Shown here in pieces: positions 47,142 to 56,210 of a stretch of DNA of 64,000 nt. The DNA is from Campylobacter concisus (GTDB lineage: Bacteria > Campylobacterota > Campylobacteria > Campylobacterales > Campylobacteraceae). The stretch is taken from contig NZ_PPAW01000015.1 in assembly GCF_002913225.1 (NCBI RefSeq), forward strand, positions 62,001 through 126,000, given 5' to 3'. Position numbers and translations under genes: made by a program. The notes below the pieces were generated by a model. It saw only the letters and a list, made by a program, of their open reading frames with translations. It made no database searches and was not told the DNA's origin. Positions within the stretch are counted from its first letter, which is position 1, and the number at the start of each line of letters is the position of its first letter.

Positions 47142-47419
47142 TTTTAACCTTTAGTTTTGTAAATTTGGGCTGATTTTAACCAAAAGAAGCTAAATAAATA
47201 ATCAAAACTCGGCAGCTATCGGTTAGAGTGGGTAAATTTAAGGTCTTTTAAGCGATGCGTATGAGCTAAGAATTTAAGTCTTACTAAATTTAGTGGCAAA
47301 ATGGCTAAAAAGTAAAAATAAAAACATGCACCGCCTAGTTTAGCAGTTAATGTCGATGCTCAGTTTTATCAAGCCAGCTAGCCTCCGCCAGCAGGATTGT
47401 AAATTTAAGAGCGGTTATT
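47142..47419. other. 278-base gap with no recognised gene
   Basis: The stretch between the YD-repeat-like gene and leuD has no coding frame with support. The leuD promoter should be within the first 60 bases on its right side. The part near 47320-47400 is richer in GC and could be a gene remnant, but I cannot name it. Confidence 0.5.
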
Positions 47420-48274
47420 TTATTCGTAGTATTCGTAGCTGATTTGTAGCTTTTTGTATAGACCGATCTCTTTTATGTCGCCGTTTTCATAGTATTTGTC
47501 CGCGGGCTTAAATTTGACTGAGGTTTTATGCGTCAAATTTCCCCGTTCGTCCCTCGTTATGTCTTTAAACTGCAAGATTTGCCAGATTTTTGCCTCAGAG
47601 CCGAAGTAATTTACCGACGTATACTCCATCTCGTCGCCGTTTGCGGCGTAGTAATAAACCCATTTTGAGTTCGGGGCTTGCGTGATTTTTTCATATTCGC
47701 CGTTTGGCTTGCGCTCGAAGCTTATCTCTATGCCGTGCCGCGGCTCCATATTATCTTCTATCCGCGTTAAAACGCCCTTTTCGTCGTAGACGTAGCTATC
47801 GTCTATCACTAGTTCCCTGCCCGAATACACAGCCCGAGCGATCATTTTGCCGTCCTTGCCGTAAGTAGTTTTCTCCGTGCGCGGGTAAAATCTATCCTCC
47901 ACGTGCTGCTCTTTGGCCGTCGCGACTAAATTTTCGCCGTCAAATTCGTATTCGTAGAGATAAACGGCGCTATCTTGATATTTTTTGCGGATTAGCCCGT
48001 CTTTGCCGTACTCAAACAAAACCGAGCTGTTTGGCACGCCGTTTATGTGCTCGGTTTCTTGCACTATATAGCCGTTTTCGTCAAACTCCGTCCGCTTTAC
48101 GCGAGTATTTTCTAGCGCGCCGGAGCCGTCTATAGAGTATTCATACTCCGTAGCCGTCATACTTTTGACCTCGCCTTTTAGATCCTTTTTGCTCCAGTCG
48201 CTTTCTGGTAAAACGGCCGAGTTTAGATAGCAAACCGCCGATGCCGCCGCTAAAATAGCCTTTAAAATTTTCAT
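47420..48274 (-). CDS. Secreted YD-repeat-like protein, atypical composition
   Basis: A 284-residue protein with a signal peptide (cleavage near SAVLPES). Six or more short tandem units resemble YD/RHS repeats: TEFDENGYIVQET, FEYGKDGLIRKKY, YEFDGENLVATAK, TTYGKDGKMIARAV, YVYDEKGVLTRIED and FERKPNGEYEKIT. RHS proteins form beta-cocoons, but this one is far too short for a cocoon and carries no toxin domain. Codons are visibly richer in G and C (gcg, gcc, ccg, cgg) than in the neighbours, suggesting transfer. Function unknown; it may be a periplasmic or surface protein. Confidence 0.78.
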   Translation of the reverse strand: MKILKAILAAASAVCYLNSAVLPESDWSKKDLKGEVKSMTATEYEYSIDGSGALENTRVKRTEFDENGYIVQETEHINGVPNSSVLFEYGKDGLIRKKYQDSAVYLYEYEFDGENLVATAKEQHVEDRFYPRTEKTTYGKDGKMIARAVYSGRELVIDDSYVYDEKGVLTRIEDNMEPRHGIEISFERKPNGEYEKITQAPNSKWVYYYAANGDEMEYTSVNYFGSEAKIWQILQFKDITRDERGNLTHKTSVKFKPADKYYENGDIKEIGLYKKLQISYEYYE

Positions 48275-48424
48275 TTTTTATCCTTTTTAAACCATGCGTA
48301 TCATACTCAAAAAGCGGTATAGTCAGTAAAATTCTAGCTTTTATGAGCTTAAAAATGCGCTTAAACTGGCTTAAATTTTAAGCAAGTCTGAGGTGAATTT
48401 ACATTTTTTTGGGGTTTAATAAAT

Positions 48425-49318
48425 TTAAGCCTTTGCCTTTTGCAAAATTTCTTTCATCTCCTCTTCACTAAGTGGCTCAACAAGCACGTTTGCAGCGTCG
48501 ATGAAGCGGTATTTTTCTTTTGGTAAATTTGCCATGAAAGCTCCATATTCACACTCATCAAGCACGTGAGCGTCGTTATCGTGCACACCTACAACTAGCG
48601 TAAGCACCCAGCGCGAGACCTTGCGATCCCCAAGCGCCTCTTGCGCCTGCCACGACGGAGATGGAGCATAAGGTAAGATGGTCGGTAAATTTTCACTAAG
48701 AGTATATGCGCCAAAAATTTCGTTGCCGTCTTTGTCTTGATAGAGGTGCTCTTTTGCGCTATATGCGTCAAGATACTGCACCCGTCTCATCATCTCATCA
48801 AATTTAGCCGCAGGGCTGGCACTAGCAAAAATTTCATCTACCATAACTGCGTCAAACGCCACGTCTCGCTCCACGCCAGAGATGTAAAGCGTTTGATTTT
48901 TCTCTTTTATATCTTTTAACGCTTCAAGCCCCCACATGATGTCAGCCTCGTAGTCAAATTTTAAAATTTGCTCACTATCATAAATTTTTTCGTTGTCGCA
49001 CTCTATTTTTGAGACAGTTTGAGCCGAGAGCTTTGAGAGTAGCTCAAGTGCGATCTGCCAGTCGCCGACGCCACTTGGAGTATAAACACGCACGATATAG
49101 CAGCCATCTTCGTAGTTTAGCTCAAAGCCACGAACGCTCTTTTGCCACACGCCTGCTATCATCACGTCAGCGCCAAGCTCATTTGCGCTTGGCTCCTCTT
49201 GCTCGCTGTTAAAAAAGAAAAGCCCCTCAACAAGAGCTGAAATTTCACGCTCGCTTAGCGCCTTTGCATATCCGCCAAGTAGCTTCTTTTTATTTTTTAC
49301 ACTAAATGTCAAACTCAT
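48425..49318 (-). CDS. DUF4299-like cytosolic protein
   Basis: A 297-residue soluble protein that starts SLTFSVKNKKKLLGGYAKAL, resembling the DUF4299 family as I recall it from streptococci and others. No catalytic motif, signal or membrane segment is visible. It contains an acidic, tryptophan-bearing core (DWQIALELLSKL, DIMWGLEALKDI). It lies 10 bases after the LysE-type exporter gene and may share its transcript. Such DUF genes often sit with immunity-type proteins, but there is no toxin next to it here. Confidence 0.65.
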   Translation of the reverse strand: MSLTFSVKNKKKLLGGYAKALSEREISALVEGLFFFNSEQEEPSANELGADVMIAGVWQKSVRGFELNYEDGCYIVRVYTPSGVGDWQIALELLSKLSAQTVSKIECDNEKIYDSEQILKFDYEADIMWGLEALKDIKEKNQTLYISGVERDVAFDAVMVDEIFASASPAAKFDEMMRRVQYLDAYSAKEHLYQDKDGNEIFGAYTLSENLPTILPYAPSPSWQAQEALGDRKVSRWVLTLVVGVHDNDAHVLDECEYGAFMANLPKEKYRFIDAANVLVEPLSEEEMKEILQKAKA

Positions 49319-49328
49319 AAATTCTCCT

Positions 49329-49928
49329 TTATCTAAATAGTAAAAGCACGCCGATCGTGCAAACTATAACGGCGGTGCAAATTTCAAGTAGTCTTAGGTG
49401 CGTTTGTAAAAATTTCTTTAGCATAGCTCCGCCAAGTGAGTAGATATTTAGCGATAAAAACTCGATGAAAACGAGCGTTACAGTGATAACGCACATGCGA
49501 ACTAGGCTAAATGGGGCGTCTTTGTCTAAAAATGTAGGCAGCAAGGCTGATAAAAATATCCACGCCTTTGGGTTTGAGGCGCTAACGATGAAGCCATTTA
49601 TAAACATCTGCTTTTTGCTTGGCAAATTTGAGACATTTGTGATGCTAAGCTCGCCCTTGCCAAAAAAGAGCATCGCACCAAGATAGAGCATATAAAGGCC
49701 TGCGATGATATTTAGCACCTTAAATGCGTACTCAAAGTGATGCAGCACCGCTCCTACGCCCAGCATACAGCTAAATGAGACAAAAGCGATCGCCAAAAGC
49801 TGCCCAGCCATCACGAAAAATGAGTGCTTGTATCCAAGACTCATGCCAACGCTCATCGCATAAGTCATGTTGATACCTGGCATCATCGAGATCGGAAAAA
49901 TCGTGACAAAAAAGAGCAAGAAATTCAT
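49329..49928 (-). CDS. LysE/RhtB-family amino-acid exporter
   Basis: A 199-residue protein with six predicted helices and the family N-terminal motif FPISMMPGINMTYAMSVGMS (PG-N at about 17-20) and FIVSASNPKAWIFLSALLP. These exporters remove excess amino acids such as lysine, threonine or homoserine; the substrate cannot be told. The gene lies upstream of the DUF4299-like gene. Confidence 0.9.
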   Translation of the reverse strand: MNFLLFFVTIFPISMMPGINMTYAMSVGMSLGYKHSFFVMAGQLLAIAFVSFSCMLGVGAVLHHFEYAFKVLNIIAGLYMLYLGAMLFFGKGELSITNVSNLPSKKQMFINGFIVSASNPKAWIFLSALLPTFLDKDAPFSLVRMCVITVTLVFIEFLSLNIYSLGGAMLKKFLQTHLRLLEICTAVIVCTIGVLLLFR

Positions 49929-50178
49929 GAAGCGCCTTAAAAATTTAGTGAAATGCTAAATCAAAATCTATAAATTTATGATAAAAGAGCGCTTTATTAG
50001 CAAATTTAGCCTGCTTTTGGTGCTAGACATATAAATTTAATAAATTTAGCGCAAAAACAAGGGCGATTTTGTGTGTATTTCACAGCCTAGATGGCAAATT
50101 TAGGGCACTCTATAAATTTAATTGCCTTCAAAGCTAGCTAAATTTAGAGCAAAATAGCCCCACTAAAAATTTATAAAT
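49929..50178. other. AT-rich gap packed with AAATTTA motifs
   Basis: No gene seen. AAATTTA or its complement TAAATTT occurs about nine times in 250 bases, unusually dense even for this AT-rich genome. The lysE promoter must lie in the left part. Confidence 0.6.
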
Positions 50179-50670
50179 TTAGGCTATTACTATTATCACG
50201 CCAAGCCCATTACTCGCGGCTTTTTGATAAAAATTTAAATGCCCAGCAAAATGCTCTTTTAAACTCGCCTTTATATCTTCAAATTCGCTCTCGCCCCCAA
50301 AAATATCAGGATATGTCTTTGAGCTAGCAAATTCTTTTAAATTTATCTTTGCTAAAAGTGCGTTGATATCAACATTTTTCAACGTCTCAGCCACCTCTTT
50401 TACATCCGAAGCGTTAGCATAAGAGATCATCTCGCTTAGCTCTTCGTTTAGCGCACTATGCCCAAAAATAGCCCAACCAAAAGGCTCATTTGAGCTAAAA
50501 ATATCGCCAGCCTTAAGCCTCTCCTGAAAATTTGTGCCAGTTAGCATCTTACACATCGTGTCCCAAAAATTACCCATGTCGTATTCGTCCAAAAGTTCGC
50601 CGCCACCGCCATTTTTTATCATCTCTATATCATCTTGCGAGTAGGCATAGTAGTGCGCGCTGATACCCAT
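50179..50670 (-). CDS. DUF1877 (YfbM-like) protein
   Basis: A 163-residue soluble protein beginning MGISAHYYAYSQDDIEMI, the start expected for the YfbM/DUF1877 family, followed by the LLDEYDMGNFWDTMCKMLTG and NEPFGWAIFGHSAL region. Family role unknown; members are often near contact-dependent or polymorphic toxin immunity genes, but none is visible here. It is flanked by AT-rich gaps and is probably monocistronic. Confidence 0.82.
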   Translation of the reverse strand: MGISAHYYAYSQDDIEMIKNGGGGELLDEYDMGNFWDTMCKMLTGTNFQERLKAGDIFSSNEPFGWAIFGHSALNEELSEMISYANASDVKEVAETLKNVDINALLAKINLKEFASSKTYPDIFGGESEFEDIKASLKEHFAGHLNFYQKAASNGLGVIIVIA

Positions 50671-50709
50671 TTTAGAGCCTTAAATTTAATGTGAATTTGA
50701 AAAAGAGAG

Positions 50710-50738
50710 GGCGGAACTATAAATTTAATAGTTCCGCC
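50710..50738 (-). terminator. Intrinsic terminator after the asparaginase gene
   Basis: GGCGGAACTAT and ATAGTTCCGCC form an 11-bp perfect stem with a 7-base loop, followed on the minus strand by CTCTCTTTTTC. It lies 40 bases downstream of the asparaginase stop. Confidence 0.85.
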
Positions 50739-50777
50739 GTAATATTAAATAAGTGCAAATATCGCGAGACGCTGCGC

Positions 50778-51839
<1,062 letters not shown>

Positions 51840-51909
51840 TTAAAATTTGCTAGAGCATTATAACGTCCTTTATTTAAAAAATTTATTAATTTTCAAAATT
51901 TATATTTAT

Positions 51910-52245
51910 TTAAAAAATTCTTATCAAAAGCATATAAATTCCAGTCGAAACGACTATGCTAAGAAGGGCGTTTTTAAATTTCAAATGCACCAAAACAGCC
52001 GTAAAAACCGCCACTATCTCGCTTAAGCCGTATGGAAACTCGCTAAATTTCGTATCTTTTAGCCCGTAGCAGACCAAAACGACCATTATCATCATGCCCA
52101 TGTGCTTCTCAATGGCGTCCAAATAAGGGTTTGGCTTATAGTTTCTTAACGCATAAAACGGCGTCGCCCTCGTTATAAAAGTAGCCAAGGCGCTTAAAAG
52201 CACCGCCACAAAAAGCACCATCTCGCTTGAGCTTACACTTATCAA
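51910..52245 (-). CDS. azlD: Branched-chain amino-acid exporter small subunit AzlD
   Basis: A 111-residue protein with three to four helices and the typical ALATFITRATPFYAL and PNPYLDAIEKHMGMMIMVVL segments. It forms an exporter with AzlC, encoded directly upstream with a 4-base overlap. Confidence 0.9.
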   Translation of the reverse strand: MISVSSSEMVLFVAVLLSALATFITRATPFYALRNYKPNPYLDAIEKHMGMMIMVVLVCYGLKDTKFSEFPYGLSEIVAVFTAVLVHLKFKNALLSIVVSTGIYMLLIRIF

Positions 52246-52904
52246 ATTTTATCCTTAAACAAAAGCAAAAATATAAAACAAAGCGCCATCGAGCCAACAA
52301 GCACAAATTTAGCTGGAAATAGGCTCACTCCAAGCACGCCAAAAAAGACCGCCGCAAAGAGCACGCGGTAATTTTTATCATTTTTAAACATCTCGATGAC
52401 GACCACTATAAAAAGCGAGGTCAAACTAAACTCAAGTCCCCTTGTATCGGCCTTGATAAAGTCACCAAGTATCGCTCCAAGTAGCGTCCCAGCCGCCCAG
52501 TATGACCAAGAAAGCACATTTAGCCAAGTAAAGACAAAACTTCGATCATTCGCATCTTTTAGCCCTAAATTTTTAAATATTGCAAAGGTCTCATCCGTTA
52601 GCAAAGCGATGTTTAAAAGCCTAAATTTGATCCCGCTATACTCTTTTAAAAGTGAAATTCCATAAAAAGTGTGGCGCAAATTTACAAGGTAGCTCACGAT
52701 AAAGACCTCAACATAGCTCGTGCCGACGCTAAAGAGTGAAAGCATCATAAACTGCGCTGCTCCGCCATATCCAAGCATACTAAGCGCCACAGCGATAAAT
52801 GCGCTCACTCCCATGCTTTTAGCCAAAATGCCAAAGGCGATGCCAAGAGGGAAAAAACCCATAAAGATAGGAATGGATAGTTTAAAAACGTAGCTAAATG
52901 TCAA
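52242..52904 (-). CDS. azlC: Branched-chain amino-acid exporter large subunit AzlC
   Basis: A 220-residue membrane protein. FFPLGIAFGILAKSMGVSAF, YGGAAQFMMLSLF and NLRHTFYGISLL are family blocks (the sequence NLRH is diagnostic). It works with AzlD to export branched-chain amino acids or analogues. The two genes overlap. Confidence 0.92.
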   Translation of the reverse strand: MTFSYVFKLSIPIFMGFFPLGIAFGILAKSMGVSAFIAVALSMLGYGGAAQFMMLSLFSVGTSYVEVFIVSYLVNLRHTFYGISLLKEYSGIKFRLLNIALLTDETFAIFKNLGLKDANDRSFVFTWLNVLSWSYWAAGTLLGAILGDFIKADTRGLEFSLTSLFIVVVIEMFKNDKNYRVLFAAVFFGVLGVSLFPAKFVLVGSMALCFIFLLLFKDKI

Positions 52905-53053
52905 ATTTTACCTTCATAAAAAGCCAAAATATTAGCAAAAATTTAAAAATTTAAATTTAAAGAGGCGTTTTTGCTTTTATAAATTTAACTGCTTACTCGC
53001 ATTTTAAAACTAAATTTTATAAAATAACAACAAAATTTATAAAGAAAATTTCT

Positions 53054-54013
53054 ATGAAAAAGATAGTTTTACTAATATTTTTAACACTAAATTTAATAGC
53101 TCTAACGACAAATCCAAATATCAAAATCCCTCAAGCAAATAGCTGCAATATCGAGGATAACTGCATTGATTTTAGCCGTAAATATAGCGATGATGAGTAT
53201 AAAAGGCTATTTGGAGTTTATAAAAGTGAGTGCGAGGTTAAAAATTTAGACGCATGTATCTATCTGGCTGAGTTTTACAAAAGCGGGCTTGGCGTAAAAA
53301 AAGACGCGACAAAATCACTAGAAATTCTTAACAAAACTTGTGATGAGAGCAATAAATTTGCCTGTCACAACCTTGGTGTTGAGTATCAAGAGATGAAAGA
53401 TCACAAAAAGGCTTTAGATGCTTTTAAAAAAGGCTGCGATCTAGCTTTTATACAAAGCTGTTTTAACATCGCAGTTTTATATAATAACGGCAGTGGCGTA
53501 AAAAGAGACTATAAAAAGGCTGTTAAAATTTACAAAGAAGTTTGCGAGCAAAATTTCTATGAAGGATGCTACAACCTAGCGGTTTTATACCACAACACCC
53601 CTGGCGTAAAGCGCGACTACAAAGAAGCGGTAAAGCTTTACAAAAAGGCTTGTGATAGCGACTTTAGCATCTCTTGCTACAACCTAGCGAGCTTATATCA
53701 AGAGCAAAAAGAGTATGAAAAGGCTAACAAGCTCTATTTTAAAGCTTGCAAGCTTGACTTTGCCGATGCTTGCAATAACCTAGCCAGCCTTTACGACGAC
53801 GCACTTGGCGTAGAAAAAGACGATGAAGTGGCGTTTAGATACTACAACAAAGCGTGCAGGCTAGATAGCGCAAGTGGGTGCAAACATCTTGCATACTTTT
53901 ACTACCATGGCATAGGCACAAAAAAGGATAAAAAGTTGGCAAAAGAATGGCTTAAAAAAGCTTGCAAACTAGGCCTTAAAGAGGCTTGCGAGATAGTTAG
54001 AGATTTTCACTAA
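53054..54013 (+). CDS. Secreted Sel1-repeat protein (Hcp-like), cysteine-rich
   Basis: A 319-residue protein with a signal peptide (about residues 1-18) and about seven Sel1 repeats of about 36 residues, for example FNIAVLYNNGSGVKRDYKKA and YNLAVLYHNTPGVKRDYKEA. Paired cysteines with C-x7-C spacing (CDLAFIQSC, CKLDFADAC) should form the disulfides typical of Helicobacter Hcp proteins. Such proteins act in the periplasm or outside as protein-binding scaffolds; their targets are not known here. It is first of three similar genes on the same strand. Confidence 0.9.
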   Translation: MKKIVLLIFLTLNLIALTTNPNIKIPQANSCNIEDNCIDFSRKYSDDEYKRLFGVYKSECEVKNLDACIYLAEFYKSGLGVKKDATKSLEILNKTCDESNKFACHNLGVEYQEMKDHKKALDAFKKGCDLAFIQSCFNIAVLYNNGSGVKRDYKKAVKIYKEVCEQNFYEGCYNLAVLYHNTPGVKRDYKEAVKLYKKACDSDFSISCYNLASLYQEQKEYEKANKLYFKACKLDFADACNNLASLYDDALGVEKDDEVAFRYYNKACRLDSASGCKHLAYFYYHGIGTKKDKKLAKEWLKKACKLGLKEACEIVRDFH

Positions 54014-54022
54014 AGAGCATTT

Positions 54023-54463
54023 ATGAAAAATTTGATTTTGTTTTTATCCCTCATTGTGCTTTTAAATGCAGAAAATTTAGACGAGATGTGCCAAAGCGAG
54101 GGCGATATAAGAGCAAATTTAACGAGCTGTTATAAGGCTGCTACAAAAATTTATAACTCTTCAAGCGATGATAAAGAGTTTAAAAAGCTACAAAAGATAT
54201 TTTTAGTAGCTTGCGAAAATGATATGAAAGAGGGTTGCTATAGCGCTGCGCTCACCTATATAAATGGCTACAACGACGTTAATAGCGAGCTTAATCAAAC
54301 TATCATATTAAATAGATATGCAAGATTTCTTAACTACGCGCTTTTAGATAACGGCAAAAAAGAGGATAAAATGACTGCCAAAAGCTACTTTCAAAGATCA
54401 TGCGAGCTAGGCTTTAAAAAGGGCTGCGATATGAGAAATTTATTAGATAAGCTTGGGTATTAA
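54023..54463 (+). CDS. Short Sel1-related secreted protein
   Basis: A 146-residue protein with a signal peptide (cleavage after LLNA). It shares cysteine-paired helices (CENDMKEGC, CELGFKKGC) with its neighbours, but most repeats are degenerate, so it looks like a short relative of the flanking Hcp-like proteins. It lies 9 bases after the previous gene and may be cotranscribed with it. Confidence 0.8.
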   Translation: MKNLILFLSLIVLLNAENLDEMCQSEGDIRANLTSCYKAATKIYNSSSDDKEFKKLQKIFLVACENDMKEGCYSAALTYINGYNDVNSELNQTIILNRYARFLNYALLDNGKKEDKMTAKSYFQRSCELGFKKGCDMRNLLDKLGY

Positions 54464-54541
54464 ATTTGATCCTAAAAGTATATTTACTATAAATTTAGAG
54501 CTTTTTATCTAAACTTATTTAAATTTTTTAAAAGGCAGTCC

Positions 54542-55285
54542 ATGAAGAAGGTCGTTTTATTTTTAATCTCTGCGGTGTTTTTGTGGGGCGCAAATTTAGA
54601 GACAAAATCACTTGAGTCTAGGTGCGAAAACGAAGATGCTAAAAGCTGCTTTGAGCTTGCTAATAAATTTCAAGAGGGCAAAAACTACCAAAAAGCGGGC
54701 GAGTTTTACAAAAAAGCCTGCGAGTTAAAACACGCAGGCGCTTGCAGTAGCGTGGGCGTGCTTTATGACATGGACTACATAAAAGATGTAAATAACAAAA
54801 ATGCAGCCAAATTTTACCAAAAGGGCTGCGAGTTAAACGATGGCTTTGGCTGCGCAAGGCTTGGCTTTGTCTATACGTTAGATAAAAACTATCAAAAGTC
54901 AAAAGAGCTCTTTTTAAGAGCTTGCGAGCTAAAAGATGGCGACGGATACTACGGACTTGGACTTTTATACTATGACGGAAATGGCGTAAAACAAGACGCC
55001 AAAAAGGCAAAAGAGCTCTTTGAAAAGAGCTGCGACATAGGCCACCCTGCTGGCTGCAATAGCCTTGGCATGATGCTTCACAGCGGAAAATACGTAGAAA
55101 AAGATCAAAAAAGAGCTAGCAAACTCTTCATAAAAGCTTGCGAAATGGACTTTGGGGATAGTTGTCACAACCTTGGAGTTATTTATTATAAAACAGAAGG
55201 AGATAAAAATTTAGCCAAAAGGTACTTTGGCAAGTCCTGCGAGCTAGGCAACGACGAAGACTGCCAAATTTACAATGGCCTATAA
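54542..55285 (+). CDS. Secreted Sel1-repeat protein (Hcp-like), cysteine-rich
   Basis: A 247-residue protein with a signal peptide (cleavage after LWGA). About six Sel1 repeats carry C-x7-C pairs (CELKHAGAC, CELNDGFGC, CDIGHPAGC, CEMDFGDSC). It is preceded by AGGCAGTCC-type leader sequence. The AT-rich 78-base gap before it suggests its own promoter. It ends two bases short of the convergent microprotein stop. Confidence 0.9.
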   Translation: MKKVVLFLISAVFLWGANLETKSLESRCENEDAKSCFELANKFQEGKNYQKAGEFYKKACELKHAGACSSVGVLYDMDYIKDVNNKNAAKFYQKGCELNDGFGCARLGFVYTLDKNYQKSKELFLRACELKDGDGYYGLGLLYYDGNGVKQDAKKAKELFEKSCDIGHPAGCNSLGMMLHSGKYVEKDQKRASKLFIKACEMDFGDSCHNLGVIYYKTEGDKNLAKRYFGKSCELGNDEDCQIYNGL

Positions 55286-55287
55286 AT

Positions 55288-55401
55288 TTAATGCACCTGA
55301 CTTTTGGGGCCCTTGCCCTTTGGGGTTTTATGTGAAAAGTAAAAAACATCAAGCGTAAAAGCAACGAGTATGAGTCCAACAATAGCCAAAGTCGCGTCCA
55401 T
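55288..55401 (-). CDS. 37-residue membrane microprotein after flgG
   Basis: A frame of 37 codons starts 5 bases after the flgG stop with AAAAGGTAGGTAAT just before the ATG, a strong ribosome site. Residues about 4-20 are a single membrane helix (TLAIVGLILVAFTLDVFYF), followed by a basic tail (HKTPKGKGPKSQVH). Its end abuts the Sel1 gene stop (convergent). The position suggests co-expression with the flagellar rod genes. No family is recognised. Confidence 0.65.
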   Translation of the reverse strand: MDATLAIVGLILVAFTLDVFYFSHKTPKGKGPKSQVH

Positions 55402-55406
55402 ATTAC

Positions 55407-56195
55407 CTACCTTTTAAGTCCATTTACTATCTCTAACATCGAATCACTCGTAGTTATCGCCTTTGAGTTCGCTTCGTATGCGCGCTGACCTGTGATGAGA
55501 TCAGTCATCTCTTCAACAAGTTGCACGTTACTCATCTCGACAAAGCCCTGTCTAATGGTGCCAAGTCCGTCAAGGCCTGCTACACCTACCACCACGTCGC
55601 CGCTAGCGCTTGTTTGAAGGTAATTGTTATCACCCATCGAGTGAAGACCGGCTGGGTTTATGAAATTTGCTAGCTCGATCTGACCTATCTGAGCCATATC
55701 GGTTTCGCCAGCCTGCAAAACTGAGACGGTGCCGTCTGTGCCTATTGAAATTTGTGTCGCATTTGCAGGGACTGTGATCTGAGGGATGAGCTGGTAGCCG
55801 TCGCTATTTACGATCGTGCCGTTTGCATCAAGCTTAAATGCGCCGTTTCTAGTGTAAGCCGTCGTGCCATCAGGGAGTTGAATTTGAAAAAAGCCGTTGC
55901 CAGCTATGACCATATCTAGGTTGTTGCTAGTCTCTTTAAAATAACCCTGAGAGAAAATTTTATTTATCGCTGTTGGGCGCACGCCAAGACCTACTTCGAT
56001 GCCTGTCGGGCTTGTGGTAGTCTGGCTTGTGGCAGTGCCTGCGTACTCCATGACTTGATACATAAGATCGGCAAATTCAGCCCTATTTTTCTTATATCCA
56101 TAGGTATTTACGTTTGCAATGTTGTGTGAGGTTACGTCTATCTGCGTTTGCTCGGCGATCATGCCAGTAGCCGCAGTGTAAAGTGATCTCATCAT
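55407..56195 (-). CDS. flgG: Flagellar distal rod protein FlgG
   Basis: Distal rod subunit of 262 residues. The N-terminal SHNIANVNTYGYKKNRAEF rod motif and the C-terminal NVQLVEEMTDLITGQRAYEA are typical. Residue 75 is threonine (GVRPTAI). In C. jejuni, FlgG Thr75 is known to be modified with phosphoethanolamine by EptC, which matters for motility. The first of two adjacent ATGs was used. It lies 15 bases after the FlgF/FlgG2 gene. Confidence 0.96.
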   Translation of the reverse strand: MMRSLYTAATGMIAEQTQIDVTSHNIANVNTYGYKKNRAEFADLMYQVMEYAGTATSQTTTSPTGIEVGLGVRPTAINKIFSQGYFKETSNNLDMVIAGNGFFQIQLPDGTTAYTRNGAFKLDANGTIVNSDGYQLIPQITVPANATQISIGTDGTVSVLQAGETDMAQIGQIELANFINPAGLHSMGDNNYLQTSASGDVVVGVAGLDGLGTIRQGFVEMSNVQLVEEMTDLITGQRAYEANSKAITTSDSMLEIVNGLKR

Positions 56196-56210
56196 AGTTT
56201 TATCCTTTTA

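Noticed and set aside
48340-48390. Palindromic GCTTAAAATTTAAGC as a terminator after the DUF4299-like gene
   Set aside because: It has no following T-run and weak A/T pairing only.
54660-55010. 116-codon antisense frame within the third Sel1 gene
   Set aside because: It is an arginine-rich mirror of repetitive sequence with no supporting signals.
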